From the NCBI GenBank assembly GCA_023489375.1, contig JAMDCX010000074.1, positions 1 through 15,118 of the forward strand: a stretch of DNA of 15,118 nt, read 5' to 3'. Made by a program: the position numbers and the translations under genes. The notes beneath the pieces are model-generated. The model saw nothing but the letters and a program-made list of their open reading frames with translations, was not told the DNA's origin and made no database searches. Origin of the DNA: Planctomycetota bacterium (lineage in GTDB: Bacteria > Planctomycetota > Phycisphaerae > WQYP01). Shown piece after piece: positions 6,924 to 14,003 of the stretch (position 1 is the stretch's first letter; every line of letters begins with the position of its first letter).

Positions 6924-7502
6924 ATGGATGCTCAGGAAGTAACGGTTTTACTGGCTCAGTGCCAGGGAGGTGATAAACACGCCTGGGATGCGCTGGTGGA
7001 GGCTTATTGGCAGCGTTTATATGGATTTGCCTGGCAAAGCACTAAAAACCCTGAATTAGCCCACGATCTGGTGCAGGAGACTTTTCTTCGCGTGGTGCAG
7101 AAGCTGGAGCGTTATGACCATCGTAATAAATTTGACGCCTGGCTGTTTCGTATCCTGGTAAACCTGATACGGGATCATAGTCGCGCCCGAGTCCGCCGCC
7201 CCATCCGTTCCACCGTGATTGATAACGTTACGGGTGCGGAAATTACCGATGACATGGCGGCTCGGACCGGCCCACCCTCCGATCCGGTACATCATCAGGA
7301 AGATGTCCAGCGGCTCTATGAGGCGTTGGAACAGCTTCCGGATATGGATCGGCAGGTATTACTATTGCGTCATTATGGAGAAATGCCATTCAAAGACATT
7401 GCCAAAACATTAAATTGTCCGCTGGGCACTGTGCTGGCCAGAGCCCACCGCGCTTTGGAAAAATTGCGGGTATTCATGGAGGTTGATCATGAAACAGCTT
7501 AA
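6924..7502 (+). CDS. RNA polymerase sigma factor, ECF (sigma-70 family)
   Basis: This ECF sigma factor (192 aa) directs RNA polymerase to a specific stress or envelope regulon. Region 2 covers about residues 20-92 (LAHDLVQETFLRVVQKLERYD, then FDAWLFRILVNLIRDHSR). Region 4 covers about 128-186 (LPDMDRQVLLLRHYGEMPFKDIAKTLNCPLGTVLARAHRALEKL, with its helix-turn-helix). The acidic linker between the two is normal for the class. The ATG at 6924 is preferred over 6864 and 6918 because AGAAGG lies 6 bp upstream and the two earlier starts add only a basic, unconserved tail. Its stop overlaps the next gene by 14 bp. That gene is probably its membrane partner, so activity is likely controlled post-translationally. 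Confidence 0.92.
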   Translation: MDAQEVTVLLAQCQGGDKHAWDALVEAYWQRLYGFAWQSTKNPELAHDLVQETFLRVVQKLERYDHRNKFDAWLFRILVNLIRDHSRARVRRPIRSTVIDNVTGAEITDDMAARTGPPSDPVHHQEDVQRLYEALEQLPDMDRQVLLLRHYGEMPFKDIAKTLNCPLGTVLARAHRALEKLRVFMEVDHETA

Positions 7503-8109
7503 GTTATCACAAGCCTGCCTGTTGGACGTCTCGGGGGAATTAGGTTCCGAGGCGCGTGCCCTTTTGCGCGAACATGTGGAAACCTATCCGGACGCCATGC
7601 TGGAATATGATCAGGCGCTGGCACACTTCAAAACTTTGCAAACCTTACCCTCCATGGCCTCGCAGATTGATCAGGTAACACTGGAACGCATGCGGCAGCA
7701 GGTACGGCAGGCGGTGCGCGATGCGGTGGACCAGCAGCGTCGCACCGCACGCTGGCGCGTCGCGCGTCGTTTATTTTATCGCGCCATGTCTGTAGCCGCG
7801 GGCATGGCGGCGGTGCTGGTGGTCATGGCGGGAGTTTATATCGTCCGTACGCACCTTCAGGCGCAGCAGGAGCGACTTATGGATGCGGAAAGCACTTTTC
7901 AAGAAATGGCGGAAAGCCCGTTGCCATATCGCTCCAATACTTCCATTCGACGGATTCGCTCGCGGATCGATTCTCTGGACGCGCACAACGTATTTGATGC
8001 TCAAAGCGGCGTTGGCAGCGCCGGTATGATGCGTCTGTTTAACGCCCTGGATAAAATACCACTTCCCGGTTCCGCTGAGGCCCTTCAGCAGACCGGCAAT
8101 ATCCAATAG
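7489..8109 (+). CDS. Probable anti-sigma-type membrane protein
   Basis: A 206-aa protein co-translated with the ECF sigma gene, whose last 14 bp it overlaps. An ATG at 7489 preceded by GGAGG is the start. The cytoplasmic N-terminal part (about 1-95) is helical with charged runs such as RMRQQVRQAVRDAVDQQRR. One transmembrane helix lies at about 99-120 and a periplasmic part of about 85 residues follows. Topology and gene position are those of an anti-sigma factor, which holds the sigma at the membrane. However, no zinc-binding HxxxCxxC anti-sigma motif is visible; the only Cys near the start is in SQACLLDVSGEL. It is therefore not an ordinary ZAS-domain protein. The role is inferred from context. 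Confidence 0.72.
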   Translation: MKQLKLSQACLLDVSGELGSEARALLREHVETYPDAMLEYDQALAHFKTLQTLPSMASQIDQVTLERMRQQVRQAVRDAVDQQRRTARWRVARRLFYRAMSVAAGMAAVLVVMAGVYIVRTHLQAQQERLMDAESTFQEMAESPLPYRSNTSIRRIRSRIDSLDAHNVFDAQSGVGSAGMMRLFNALDKIPLPGSAEALQQTGNIQ

Positions 8110-8124
8110 TGAAAGGTTCCGCCT

Positions 8125-8745
8125 ATGCCGCCACATTACAATATCCGTTTTACCGCTGTCCTTGGCACATTTATTGTCTGCTGCGCTATACTGACCACTG
8201 GCACCGTAAGTCGTAGTGCGACGCCAGTCAAACCGGTGGCGCATGCTGTTGAGAAAGCACCTCCCGCGCCGCTTTCTCAACGGCAAATAGAGCGGATTAT
8301 GAATTTTCTCAAAGCCACCGAGCCGGATGTTTACAATAAGGCCCAAACACTGCGCCATTCCGACCCGCGTCAATTTGCCATATTAATCGCTCAAGCCGCT
8401 CCTAACTTTGTCCGTCTGGAACACCTGCGGAAAACCGATCCTTATTTGCTGACTCTTACCTTGCAGGACCTTGCCGACACACACGAGTCCTTTAAGCTGG
8501 CCGGTGAATTGCGGCAGCCCGGTTTGCCGCCCTCCGCGGCGAAACTGTTGCGTAACCGATTGCGACAGGTGGTAACGGCACAGTTTGATCTGCGGCAGAA
8601 AATTCGTCTGCATGAACTTAATGCGCTGATCAAAAAAATCAATGAACTCAAAATTCAGCTTAAACGCCGCGAAACTCAACGCCAGGAAATCATCAACCAC
8701 CGCGTGGCCCAACTCATCGGCAAACCGCCCAGTGTCCATTGGTAA
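8125..8745 (+). CDS. Exported helical protein of the ECF sigma operon
   Basis: The family is not recognised. The 206-aa product begins with a signal-like segment (about 1-32, hydrophobic core FTAVLGTFIVCCAILTTG). A Pro/Ala-rich linker and an all-helical body follow. The C-terminal third (about 150-200) is a strongly charged, heptad-like helix (LRQKIRLHELNALIKKINEL, then KRRETQRQEIINHRV), probably a coiled coil. The shape and position recall periplasmic helical sensors of the Spy/CpxP or heavy-metal-sensor type found beside ECF sigma factors, but their motifs are not visible. It starts 15 bp after the membrane partner with GAAAGG upstream, so the three genes form one operon. A role in sensing or modulating the envelope signal is inference. 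Confidence 0.7.
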   Translation: MPPHYNIRFTAVLGTFIVCCAILTTGTVSRSATPVKPVAHAVEKAPPAPLSQRQIERIMNFLKATEPDVYNKAQTLRHSDPRQFAILIAQAAPNFVRLEHLRKTDPYLLTLTLQDLADTHESFKLAGELRQPGLPPSAAKLLRNRLRQVVTAQFDLRQKIRLHELNALIKKINELKIQLKRRETQRQEIINHRVAQLIGKPPSVHW

Positions 8746-8878
8746 GCACTGCCGCTTCCTTGACGCGATAATCACATCGTTGGATAATCCAAACCGTGCG
8801 AAGCTCCAACCGGCGCGTGGCCGGTGAAGCTGAATCAAAAAATGTATTCCCGCTGTTTCCATGGAGATGTTACCCGCC

Positions 8879-9208
8879 ATGGCCACCATAACAAAAAAAG
8901 AAATTGTGAACCATATTGCCGATACGCAAAAAGTTAATCGCGCTGTGACGAAACAGATTGTCCAGGCTTTTCTTGATCAAATCGGCAATTATCTGGCAGC
9001 TGGCAATCGTCTGGAATTTCGTGATTTTGGGGTTTTTACGGTACGGCAGCGCGCTGCGCACAAGGCCTTAAATCCCAAAACTCTGGCGGCAGTTGAAGTC
9101 CCCAAAAGTGTCAGCATCCGCTTTAAAGCCGGACGGACATTAAAAGAAAAACTCAAGGCTCATGTACCTGGCGGCACCAAAACGACTGGGGCCAGGAAAA
9201 CGTTGTAG
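8879..9208 (+). CDS. HU/IHF-family DNA-binding protein
   Basis: Small basic protein that bends DNA in the minor groove, as HU or IHF dimers do. Its 109 aa begin MATITKKEIVNHIADTQKVNRAV, the helical body. FGVFTVRQRAAHKALNPKT leads into the beta arm, whose NPKT carries the intercalating proline. The end VPKSVSIRFKAGRTLKEKL is the conserved closing strand and helix. A basic C-terminal extension (KAHVPGGTKTTGARKTL) makes it longer than the usual 90-95. The usual RNPKTG is replaced by LNPKTL, so sequence preference may differ from classic HU or IHF. The start at 8879 is chosen over 8861 because GGAGAT lies upstream. bioF follows 28 bp later. HU versus IHF is not resolved here. Confidence 0.92.
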   Translation: MATITKKEIVNHIADTQKVNRAVTKQIVQAFLDQIGNYLAAGNRLEFRDFGVFTVRQRAAHKALNPKTLAAVEVPKSVSIRFKAGRTLKEKLKAHVPGGTKTTGARKTL

Positions 9209-9236
9209 AGCGTAGAGCTTGGGGCGTGTGTCGGTT

Positions 9237-10523
9237 ATGACCAATCCTGTTTCAATACCGCCACCGGCTATACAGCATTGGCTCATCCGGCTCAGGGATG
9301 ATCTGGCGCAACGTAAACGCGATCATCTGTGGCGTGAACTATCTCCGGTGGATGGGCCGGCGGGTACGGAAGTCCATATTGGCGGCAAAACATACCTGCA
9401 ATTTTGCACGAATAATTACCTTGGATTGGCTTCTGATCCGGAAGTCATAGATGCTGCCCGCACCGCGCTGGAGCGTTGGGGCGTCGGCTCGGCCGCCTCG
9501 CGGTTGGTTGCGGGCTCTATGCGATCTCATCATGATCTTGAAACGGACCTGGCTGAATTTAAGCATGCCGAGGCGGCACTGGTATTTTCGTCGGGTTATG
9601 CGGCCAACATGGCGGTGCTGACGACCTTGGCCGCCTCGCAGGACATCCTCCTTTCTGATAAGCTTAATCATGCCAGCCTTGTGGATGCTGCCCATGCCTC
9701 CGGGGCCGAGTGTCGCACCTTCCCGCATCGGAATTATCAGCGTCTTACATCTCTGCTGGATCATTACACCTCCGGAAACGTGAATGTAAATCGCTCTGCG
9801 CACCATGGCGGCGCTGTTAATCCGGTCTCTGATGCGCTTCCCTCCCATCGTCAGTTTTGGATTGTTACGGATACCGTTTTCTCCATGGATGGTGATTTGA
9901 CGGATATGGCGGCCTTGGCACGTGTGGCGCGTCAATATGAAGCACTGTTGATGTCTGATGAAGCACATGCCACGGGGGTGCTGGGACCCGATGGCCGGGG
10001 AGTCGCGGCCCTGTACGATGTGGACAACGATGTGGCCGTCAGTGTTGGTACCTTGTCCAAAGCCCTCGGCACTGTGGGCGGTTTCGTTACCGGCCCGCGT
10101 CCGGTTATTGAGGTTCTTCTGAACCGTTCCCGGCAGTTTATTTATACCACCGCTCTCCCGGCGGCGTGTACCGCGGCGTCCCGCGCCGCCTTGCGGATCA
10201 GCCGGCGCGAACCGTGGCGACGGCAGCGGGTGCTGATGCTGGCCCAGCATGTCCGCCAGGAACTTTCCTCTCTGGGTTATCAAACCGGCGCCTCGGAATC
10301 ACCGATTATTCCTGTAATCCTCGGCTCTGCGCGGCAGGCACTGGAGGCGTCCGCCTGCCTGCGTGAACACAATATCTTTATCCCGGCTATCCGCCCGCCC
10401 GCCGTGCCGCCGAATACCGCGCGCCTTCGCATCAGCCTGATGGCTACACACACCGATAGCCAAATCGACCACCTTCTTTCCACCATGAAAATTCTTGCCA
10501 ATCAACTGATTCCGTTTTCATAA
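9237..10523 (+). CDS. bioF: 8-amino-7-oxononanoate synthase (BioF/Kbl family)
   Basis: PLP-dependent alpha-oxoamine synthase. BioF joins pimeloyl-ACP (or CoA) and alanine to give 8-amino-7-oxononanoate, the first committed step of biotin synthesis. Family marks are GVGSAASRLVAGS, LNHASLVDA (PLP-stacking His at about 145), DEAHATGVLGPDGRG (241-255) and the PLP lysine K275 in GTLSKALGTVGGF. At 428 aa it is longer than the usual 385 or so. An extra hydrophilic stretch of roughly 30 residues lies before the FWIVTDTVFSMDGD strand. Earlier TTG (9219) and GTG (9228) starts are possible. 2-amino-3-ketobutyrate ligase (Kbl) is the main alternative, and no other bio gene is nearby to decide. The TAA stop is the start of a GTAACC-type repeat copy. 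Confidence 0.85.
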   Translation: MTNPVSIPPPAIQHWLIRLRDDLAQRKRDHLWRELSPVDGPAGTEVHIGGKTYLQFCTNNYLGLASDPEVIDAARTALERWGVGSAASRLVAGSMRSHHDLETDLAEFKHAEAALVFSSGYAANMAVLTTLAASQDILLSDKLNHASLVDAAHASGAECRTFPHRNYQRLTSLLDHYTSGNVNVNRSAHHGGAVNPVSDALPSHRQFWIVTDTVFSMDGDLTDMAALARVARQYEALLMSDEAHATGVLGPDGRGVAALYDVDNDVAVSVGTLSKALGTVGGFVTGPRPVIEVLLNRSRQFIYTTALPAACTAASRAALRISRREPWRRQRVLMLAQHVRQELSSLGYQTGASESPIIPVILGSARQALEASACLREHNIFIPAIRPPAVPPNTARLRISLMATHTDSQIDHLLSTMKILANQLIPFS

Positions 10524-10619
10524 CCATTCACAGAATAGCAAGCACCCTCGTCCGCCCTGCGGCCGCGCCGCAATGAGTAAAAAACAATGAGTAAGGAGTA
10601 AGGAGTAAGGAAATGGCGC
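10520..10619 (+). repeat. GTAACC-type repeat copy with GC hairpin and GAGTAAG tandem tail
   Basis: It starts as ATAACCATTCACAG, whose TAA is the bioF stop. A hairpin TGCGGC-CGC-GCCGCA (10558-10572) and AATGAGTAA follow, then a tandem run of about three GAGTAAG units (about 10590-10610). The hairpin and the AATGA part align with the copies at 11929-12048 (inverted) and 14110-14236. The downstream half is missing or replaced, since the 125-bp element begins at 10620. Confidence 0.7.
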
Positions 10620-10744
10620 ATAATAACTTACATATAGTCGTTGCACCGGTTGATGCGCAGATTCCGGAGCACCATCCGTCATATAGCCACCGGCTTGGCC
10701 GGTGGTGGAGTATTTAATAGTAATGCCAATAGGGAAGTTATTAT
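10620..10744. mobile_element. 125-bp MITE-like repeat, copy 2
   Basis: It has the same length and architecture as the copy at 6209-6333. The inverted ends are ATAATAACTTAC (10620-10631, one mismatch) and GGAAGTTATTAT (10733-10744). The central hairpin CCACCGGC-TTG-GCCGGTGG is at 10687-10705. The differences from copy 1 are spread along the outer thirds, while the hairpin is unchanged. Confidence 0.8.
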
Positions 10745-10941
10745 GGTCCCATTCTTAAATCACCCTGTTGCTCGTCGGTGTGTCAGTGAAACCATCTGTG
10801 TCTAATGAACTGAAAGGAGTTCATCATGGAATGATTCGTTAGCCATGTAGCCAGCCGGGCGTTGTCGGGAGCAATCCTTGGCGACGAAGCCTCGGCACAG
10901 GCGAAGACGTGGGCCGTAACGTTAAGTGAACCCAAATCAGC

Positions 10942-11215
10942 CTAGTGCTCTGTCACGCCTACAAATTAGGGTTGATTGGCGGCAAACGCTCCAGATGCAA
11001 GAAGCCGCGGTGAAAACTGGGTCCGTTGACCCTTTGAACCGCGGCGACGCCGCAGATGGGGCGTTGGCCGCCAACCCCGCTGGGCGGGGGCCAGGAGGCC
11101 GTGAGCTTTGGCGCTCGTCGTCAATGTATATTCCAATACACTTTCCTCCTCGCTTCGCGCCCACAACCTCCTGGCCCTCCGTCAACCCTAATTTGTAGGC
11201 GTGACAGAGCACTAG
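10942..11215. mobile_element. MITE-like element with perfect 34-bp inverted ends
   Basis: Bases 10942-10975 and 11182-11215 are perfect inverse complements over 34 bp, starting CTAGTGCTCTGTCACGCC. The outer CTAG on each side may be a duplicated 4-bp target, leaving an element of 266 bp. CTAG is itself a palindrome, so this cannot be decided from one copy. An inner inverted pair GGGCCAGGAGG (11088-11098) / CCTCCTGGCCC (11167-11177) adds structure. There is no room for a transposase, so it must be moved in trans. YTAR-type 4-bp targets are known in part of the IS5 family, but no family is assigned. The lack of any mismatch implies a recent arrival. Confidence 0.85.
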
Positions 11216-11226
11216 TTACACTAATC

Positions 11227-11348
11227 GTAACCGTTCATGGCCATTCCGACGGATCAGAGTTACGGCGGTTTCGGCGTACCTCAAAGCGGAAGCACGTCTT
11301 GTCGTGCAGGCTTCCAGCCTGCTTGGTTGTCCCTTCGTGATCGGTTCG
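11227..11348. repeat. About 120-bp repeat containing GTGCAGGCTTCCAGCCTGC, copy 1
   Basis: It begins GTAACCGTTCATGGCCAT and ends CTTCGTGATCGGTTCG, a degenerate inverse of the start. Shared inner blocks with the copy at 14366-14486 are CAGAGTTACGGC, GTACC followed by AAAGCGG, and GTGCAGGCTTCCAGCCTGC, the last forming a small hairpin. Confidence 0.75.
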
Positions 11349-11411
11349 TTTTTAATTCATGTAACCGTTCACGGGCAGATAAGGTGAAAAATCAGTAGGA
11401 CGGTGAGATTC

Positions 11412-11496
11412 CATCCTTTAACCGCAGATGACGCAGATTGGCGCAGATATGTTCCGGCCCCTGATCTGCGGGCATCTGCGTAATCTGCGGTTTTAC
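11412..11496. repeat. Inverted CGCAGAT repeats
   Basis: The left arm AACCGCAGATGACGCAGAT (from about 11420) is matched on the right by ATCTGCGTAATCTGCGGTT (ending about 11493). Short periodic CGCAGAT sequences of this kind occur between genes in several phyla. The dyad could fold into a long hairpin. No gene is encoded. Confidence 0.65.
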
Positions 11497-11928
11497 ACCC
11501 TTGCGGCTCCGCAACGCTTTGCGGTGGTTCGTATCCAAAGCCAATAACGGGCTCATATAACGAAAATGTGGCCATATTATGTCTTTTATATTTCGTAATT
11601 TATAACGCCGTGAACGGTTACCGATATTCTTTGCGTTCTTTGAATCTTTACGGTTCAATAATGATTCACAATTTGGCTAACTGCGGGCGAGTTTGGTGGA
11701 CAGGCTGTGAACGGTTACCACTAATCGAGAGTGGCCAAGCAGTCAGATTAGACGAAGCCAGCACCATCGGTGAAGCAGCGAATATAAGCAGTCGATGGAC
11801 TCTCCGGGGTCGAAGGGGACGGCACACGTCGAAAGAGGTGCCGAGAGAGCCCAATGCGGAAAATCTGCCTGGTCGGTTCAAGGAGCGGGGCCAGAGCAGT
11901 AATTGTGCTGCTGCGGCCTCTACTCTAC

Positions 11929-12048
11929 CGGTTCAATATTAAGCGAAGCACTGCGCAACGTCTCATTAAGGCCGCAAGGCCTTCTCATTATTCATTACGG
12001 CACGGCCGTATGGTGGGCGATGTTGGTGGTATGGCTGTGAACGGTTCC
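11929..12048 (-). repeat. GTAACC-type structured repeat, inverted copy
   Basis: Read on the minus strand it starts GGAACCGTTCACAG (12048-12035). It runs through CAACATCGCCC, the hairpin TACGGC-CGT-GCCGTA (11996-12010), AATGAATAATGAG, a second stem AAGGCC-GCAA-GGCCTT (plus strand), and CTTAATGAGACGTTGCGCAG. The same order of blocks is found at 14110-14236. The group II intron ends exactly where this repeat begins (11928/11929), so the intron seems to have inserted at or in it. Confidence 0.75.
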
Positions 12049-12168
12049 TAATATTGTTACCTGCCAGGACCCTTTCAATTTTCAGATGAAATGAATGGCA
12101 TCTTGCCTTAGAATTATTAGCGATGCGGTGACTGGATTATGCACCGATTGTTTTCTGGAGCGATTTTC

Positions 12169-12960
12169 ATGAATGAACCTTCTGTCCCTATGTCACCACC
12201 GGCTGCCACGAACCGCCCCGGTCGGCATATTGAACCGAAAGAACAAACAGCGATGTCTGGACCATCGTTTGTGCGGCGGCAATTTGTTTCTTTTTCCTTT
12301 TATAAACTGATGCCTGATTTCCGTCGCCTGCCGCTGGATCAACAAACATCCATGCAACGGCAACTCATCGAACTGGTAGCGAAACAGGACCGGCAAAAGA
12401 TGTTTCTCATTCCCTACAGCTGCGTGGGAACTCGTCCGGATGTGGATATGATGTTCTGGAAAATCAGCTATGAACTTGATGCCATTCAGGAGTTTACCGC
12501 CGCCATCAACCGTTTGCCGGTGGCCGGCTATCTCACACAACCGTTCAGTTATCTTGCTCAAAGCAAGCGCAGCACGTATGTGGATAAAATTGACCCGGCC
12601 CATGATGATACGCGTACCAGCATTGTACCGGGCAAACGTAAATATCTGTTTGTCTATCCGTTTGTTAAAACACGGGAATGGTATCTTTTAAGCAAACCAA
12701 CCCGGCAGGGGATTATGGATGAACATATCATGGTGGGGAATCGGTATCCGTCGGTAAAGTTGAATACCACCTACAGTTTCGGGCTTGATGATCAGGAATT
12801 TGTGGTGGCTTTTGAAACGGATAAGCCGGGTGACTTTCTGGACCTGGTGCAGGAATTACGGGAAACCGAAGGCAGTCGCTTTACGGTTCGGGATACACCG
12901 GTTTTTACTTGTGTGCAAACATCAATGGAAAATATCGTCCGGCAGATTGCCGCGGTGTGA
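12169..12960 (+). CDS. hemQ: Coproheme decarboxylase (HemQ/ChdC, chlorite dismutase family)
   Basis: This enzyme converts coproheme III to heme b by two oxidative decarboxylations, using peroxide. It is the last step of the coproporphyrin-dependent heme pathway. The 263-aa product has the duplicated ferredoxin-like fold typical of the family. The catalytic Tyr-x3-Lys pattern is present (Y163 and K167 in VYPFVKTREWYLLS). The proximal heme histidine is H186 in GIMDEHIMVGNRYP. SFGLDDQEFVVAFETD is the conserved strand after it. Starting at 12169 is supported by TGGAG 8 bp upstream. An earlier ATG at 12139 has no such site. The first 30 residues are Pro-rich and unconserved. It is followed 77 bp later by an unknown membrane protein. 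A true chlorite dismutase is less likely given Tyr-x3-Lys. Confidence 0.88.
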   Translation: MNEPSVPMSPPAATNRPGRHIEPKEQTAMSGPSFVRRQFVSFSFYKLMPDFRRLPLDQQTSMQRQLIELVAKQDRQKMFLIPYSCVGTRPDVDMMFWKISYELDAIQEFTAAINRLPVAGYLTQPFSYLAQSKRSTYVDKIDPAHDDTRTSIVPGKRKYLFVYPFVKTREWYLLSKPTRQGIMDEHIMVGNRYPSVKLNTTYSFGLDDQEFVVAFETDKPGDFLDLVQELRETEGSRFTVRDTPVFTCVQTSMENIVRQIAAV

Positions 12961-13037
12961 GAGGCACATCATGATCGCTGCAAATAGTGACACGGTAGTC
13001 ATGCGACAACGGAAATGTGGTTCAAAGGAAAAATATC

Positions 13038-14003
13038 ATGAATTATAAAATGGGTATTGCTATTGCCATCATTTTTCTCATTGTGGTGGGAGTGGTCATT
13101 TATATATTTATCGGACCATCCTCCATTGGACAGCCTTCAAGTCGCGTCTCATCCAGTGTATTCCTGCAGCCGATCAAAATTGGATACGGTATAGGTGGCC
13201 TGACGCCGACACCCACGGGATCAGGGGCTGGGGCTATTTATCTGCAGACTTATGCGCGGATTACAAAATTGGCGAATGATCGACACGCGCTGCAACAGCT
13301 TACCAACCCTTCGGACCCCACCACCTCACCCCAAATTCTCAGTATTGTCAAACTTCTGGAACAAGCTGCAACTAAAACCATATCCCGTAAGTATCTGTTG
13401 TTTATCCCGCATGTGCGGTTACCAAGAATATCTGACATTCTAACGAACCGCCTCAATGCTATTGGCCAGGTGACCAGCGCTTATGCCGCAGGTTGTATCA
13501 ATGATAAACAGCAAAAAAAAGCTGCACAGGCACTGACCGCGTTGTTGATTTTTGGCCAACGGTTGTGGCGGCATGGCCTGTTTGTCGATGTTCGTACCTG
13601 TGGTTTGTCCGATATCGATTCCGCCGCCGCCGGCTTGCGAATGCTTTATAAATTTGGGCCTGCCAAAAATCTGTATGAATATCATACCGCTGCAAAACTG
13701 CTGGCGGCTACAGATTCCGCCAGCCGGCGGTGGTATTCCAAACAAAAGATCGTAGATGTGTTGAATCCACACTCCGGCGACATGGCCTATATTGTGCGGC
13801 ATGATCGGGACCTCTCCTGGCGCCTCGATGCCATGTTGGAATTGGGTATTGCCCGCTGGACTACCAGTTATGCGCCACGGGCTCATGCTATTGCCGCATT
13901 TTTGCGGCATTACACCAAAAGCCCCAACCATTGGATCAGCGCCGCCGCCAAACGCGCCTACGGTATGACGGCGGAAACTATGAATGAATTGGCCAACAAT
14001 TAA
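13038..14003 (+). CDS. Membrane-anchored hypothetical protein
   Basis: The family is not recognised. The 321-aa product has one N-terminal transmembrane helix (about 5-27, GIAIAIIFLIVVGVVIYIFI). A low-complexity Ser/Gly/Thr/Pro linker (about 28-65) follows, then a largely alpha-helical domain to the C-terminus, with several Ala-rich helices (SAAAGLRML, AAKLLAATDSASRRWYS, RLDAMLELGIARW). It probably sits on the outer face of the inner membrane. The ATG at 13038 is chosen over an in-frame GTG at 13017 because AAAGGA precedes it. It lies 77 bp behind hemQ in the same direction, so the two may be co-transcribed, though no heme-related motif is seen. A GTAACC motif copy starts 8 bp after its stop. 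Confidence 0.72.
   Translation: MNYKMGIAIAIIFLIVVGVVIYIFIGPSSIGQPSSRVSSSVFLQPIKIGYGIGGLTPTPTGSGAGAIYLQTYARITKLANDRHALQQLTNPSDPTTSPQILSIVKLLEQAATKTISRKYLLFIPHVRLPRISDILTNRLNAIGQVTSAYAAGCINDKQQKKAAQALTALLIFGQRLWRHGLFVDVRTCGLSDIDSAAAGLRMLYKFGPAKNLYEYHTAAKLLAATDSASRRWYSKQKIVDVLNPHSGDMAYIVRHDRDLSWRLDAMLELGIARWTTSYAPRAHAIAAFLRHYTKSPNHWISAAAKRAYGMTAETMNELANN

Larger units (their letters stand above)
11227..11718. mobile_element. 492-bp segment bounded by GTAACCGTTCAYRG inverted ends, with 8-bp target duplication
   Basis: The left end is GTAACCGTTCATGG (11227-11240) and the right end CTGTGAACGGTTAC (11705-11718), inverse complements with two differences. Immediately outside on both sides is CACTAATC (11219-11226 and 11719-11726). 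This is the classic signature of transposition with an 8-bp duplication. Inside are two further motif copies (11361-11374 forward, 11608-11621 inverse), a 120-bp unit shared with 14366-14486, and a dyad of CGCAGAT repeats (11420-11492). No transposase is present. It lies inside the decayed group II intron. Confidence 0.75.
10778..11928 (+). mobile_element. Decayed group II intron split by two insertions
   Basis: The 5' end has the GUGYG start (GTGTG, 10778-10782) and about 160 bases resembling domain I. The 3' end has a domain V (11847-11879) with the AGC triad and a domain VI ending CTCTACTCTAC, with branch A at 11922 and last base 11928. Domain V has mismatches in its middle (C11852 opposite C11874, and a distorted bulge), so splicing is probably lost. 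There is no reverse transcriptase. Removing the two insertions leaves only about 380 bp of intron, so it is also internally deleted. The 3' boundary is well supported. The 5' boundary is tentative. Confidence 0.65.
10524..12168. other. 1.6-kb gene-free patchwork of mobile and repeated elements
   Basis: No protein gene is supported between bioF and hemQ. In order the region holds: a repeat copy ending at 10619, the 125-bp element (10620-10744), a decayed group II intron (10778-11928) interrupted by two insertions (10942-11215 and 11227-11718), another repeat copy (11929-12048), and about 120 bp of hemQ leader. All open frames here read through the inverted repeats and resemble no protein. Confidence 0.8.

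Noticed and set aside
8801..8825. ACCGGC-GCGTG-GCCGGT hairpin after the ECF operon as terminator
   Set aside because: The stem is short and no T-tract follows; it may be a weak terminator but is not supported enough to list.
9339..10283. 314-aa leftward ORF
   Set aside because: It lies antisense within bioF, whose frame has clear PLP-enzyme motifs; the antisense product is low-complexity Arg/Gly/His.
10926..11340. Several 66-94-aa ORFs on both strands
   Set aside because: They read across the 34-bp inverted ends of the MITE-like element; both strands are open because the sequence is GC-rich and inverted, not because it codes.
11392..11658. 88-aa leftward ORF
   Set aside because: It is the translation of the CGCAGAT dyad and neighbouring repeats; no start signal and no protein-like family pattern.
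11934..12056. CAATATTA (11934-11941) and TAATATTG (12049-12056) around the inverted repeat copy as a target duplication
   Set aside because: They are inverted, not direct; the shared core AATATT is a palindrome and can match by chance.
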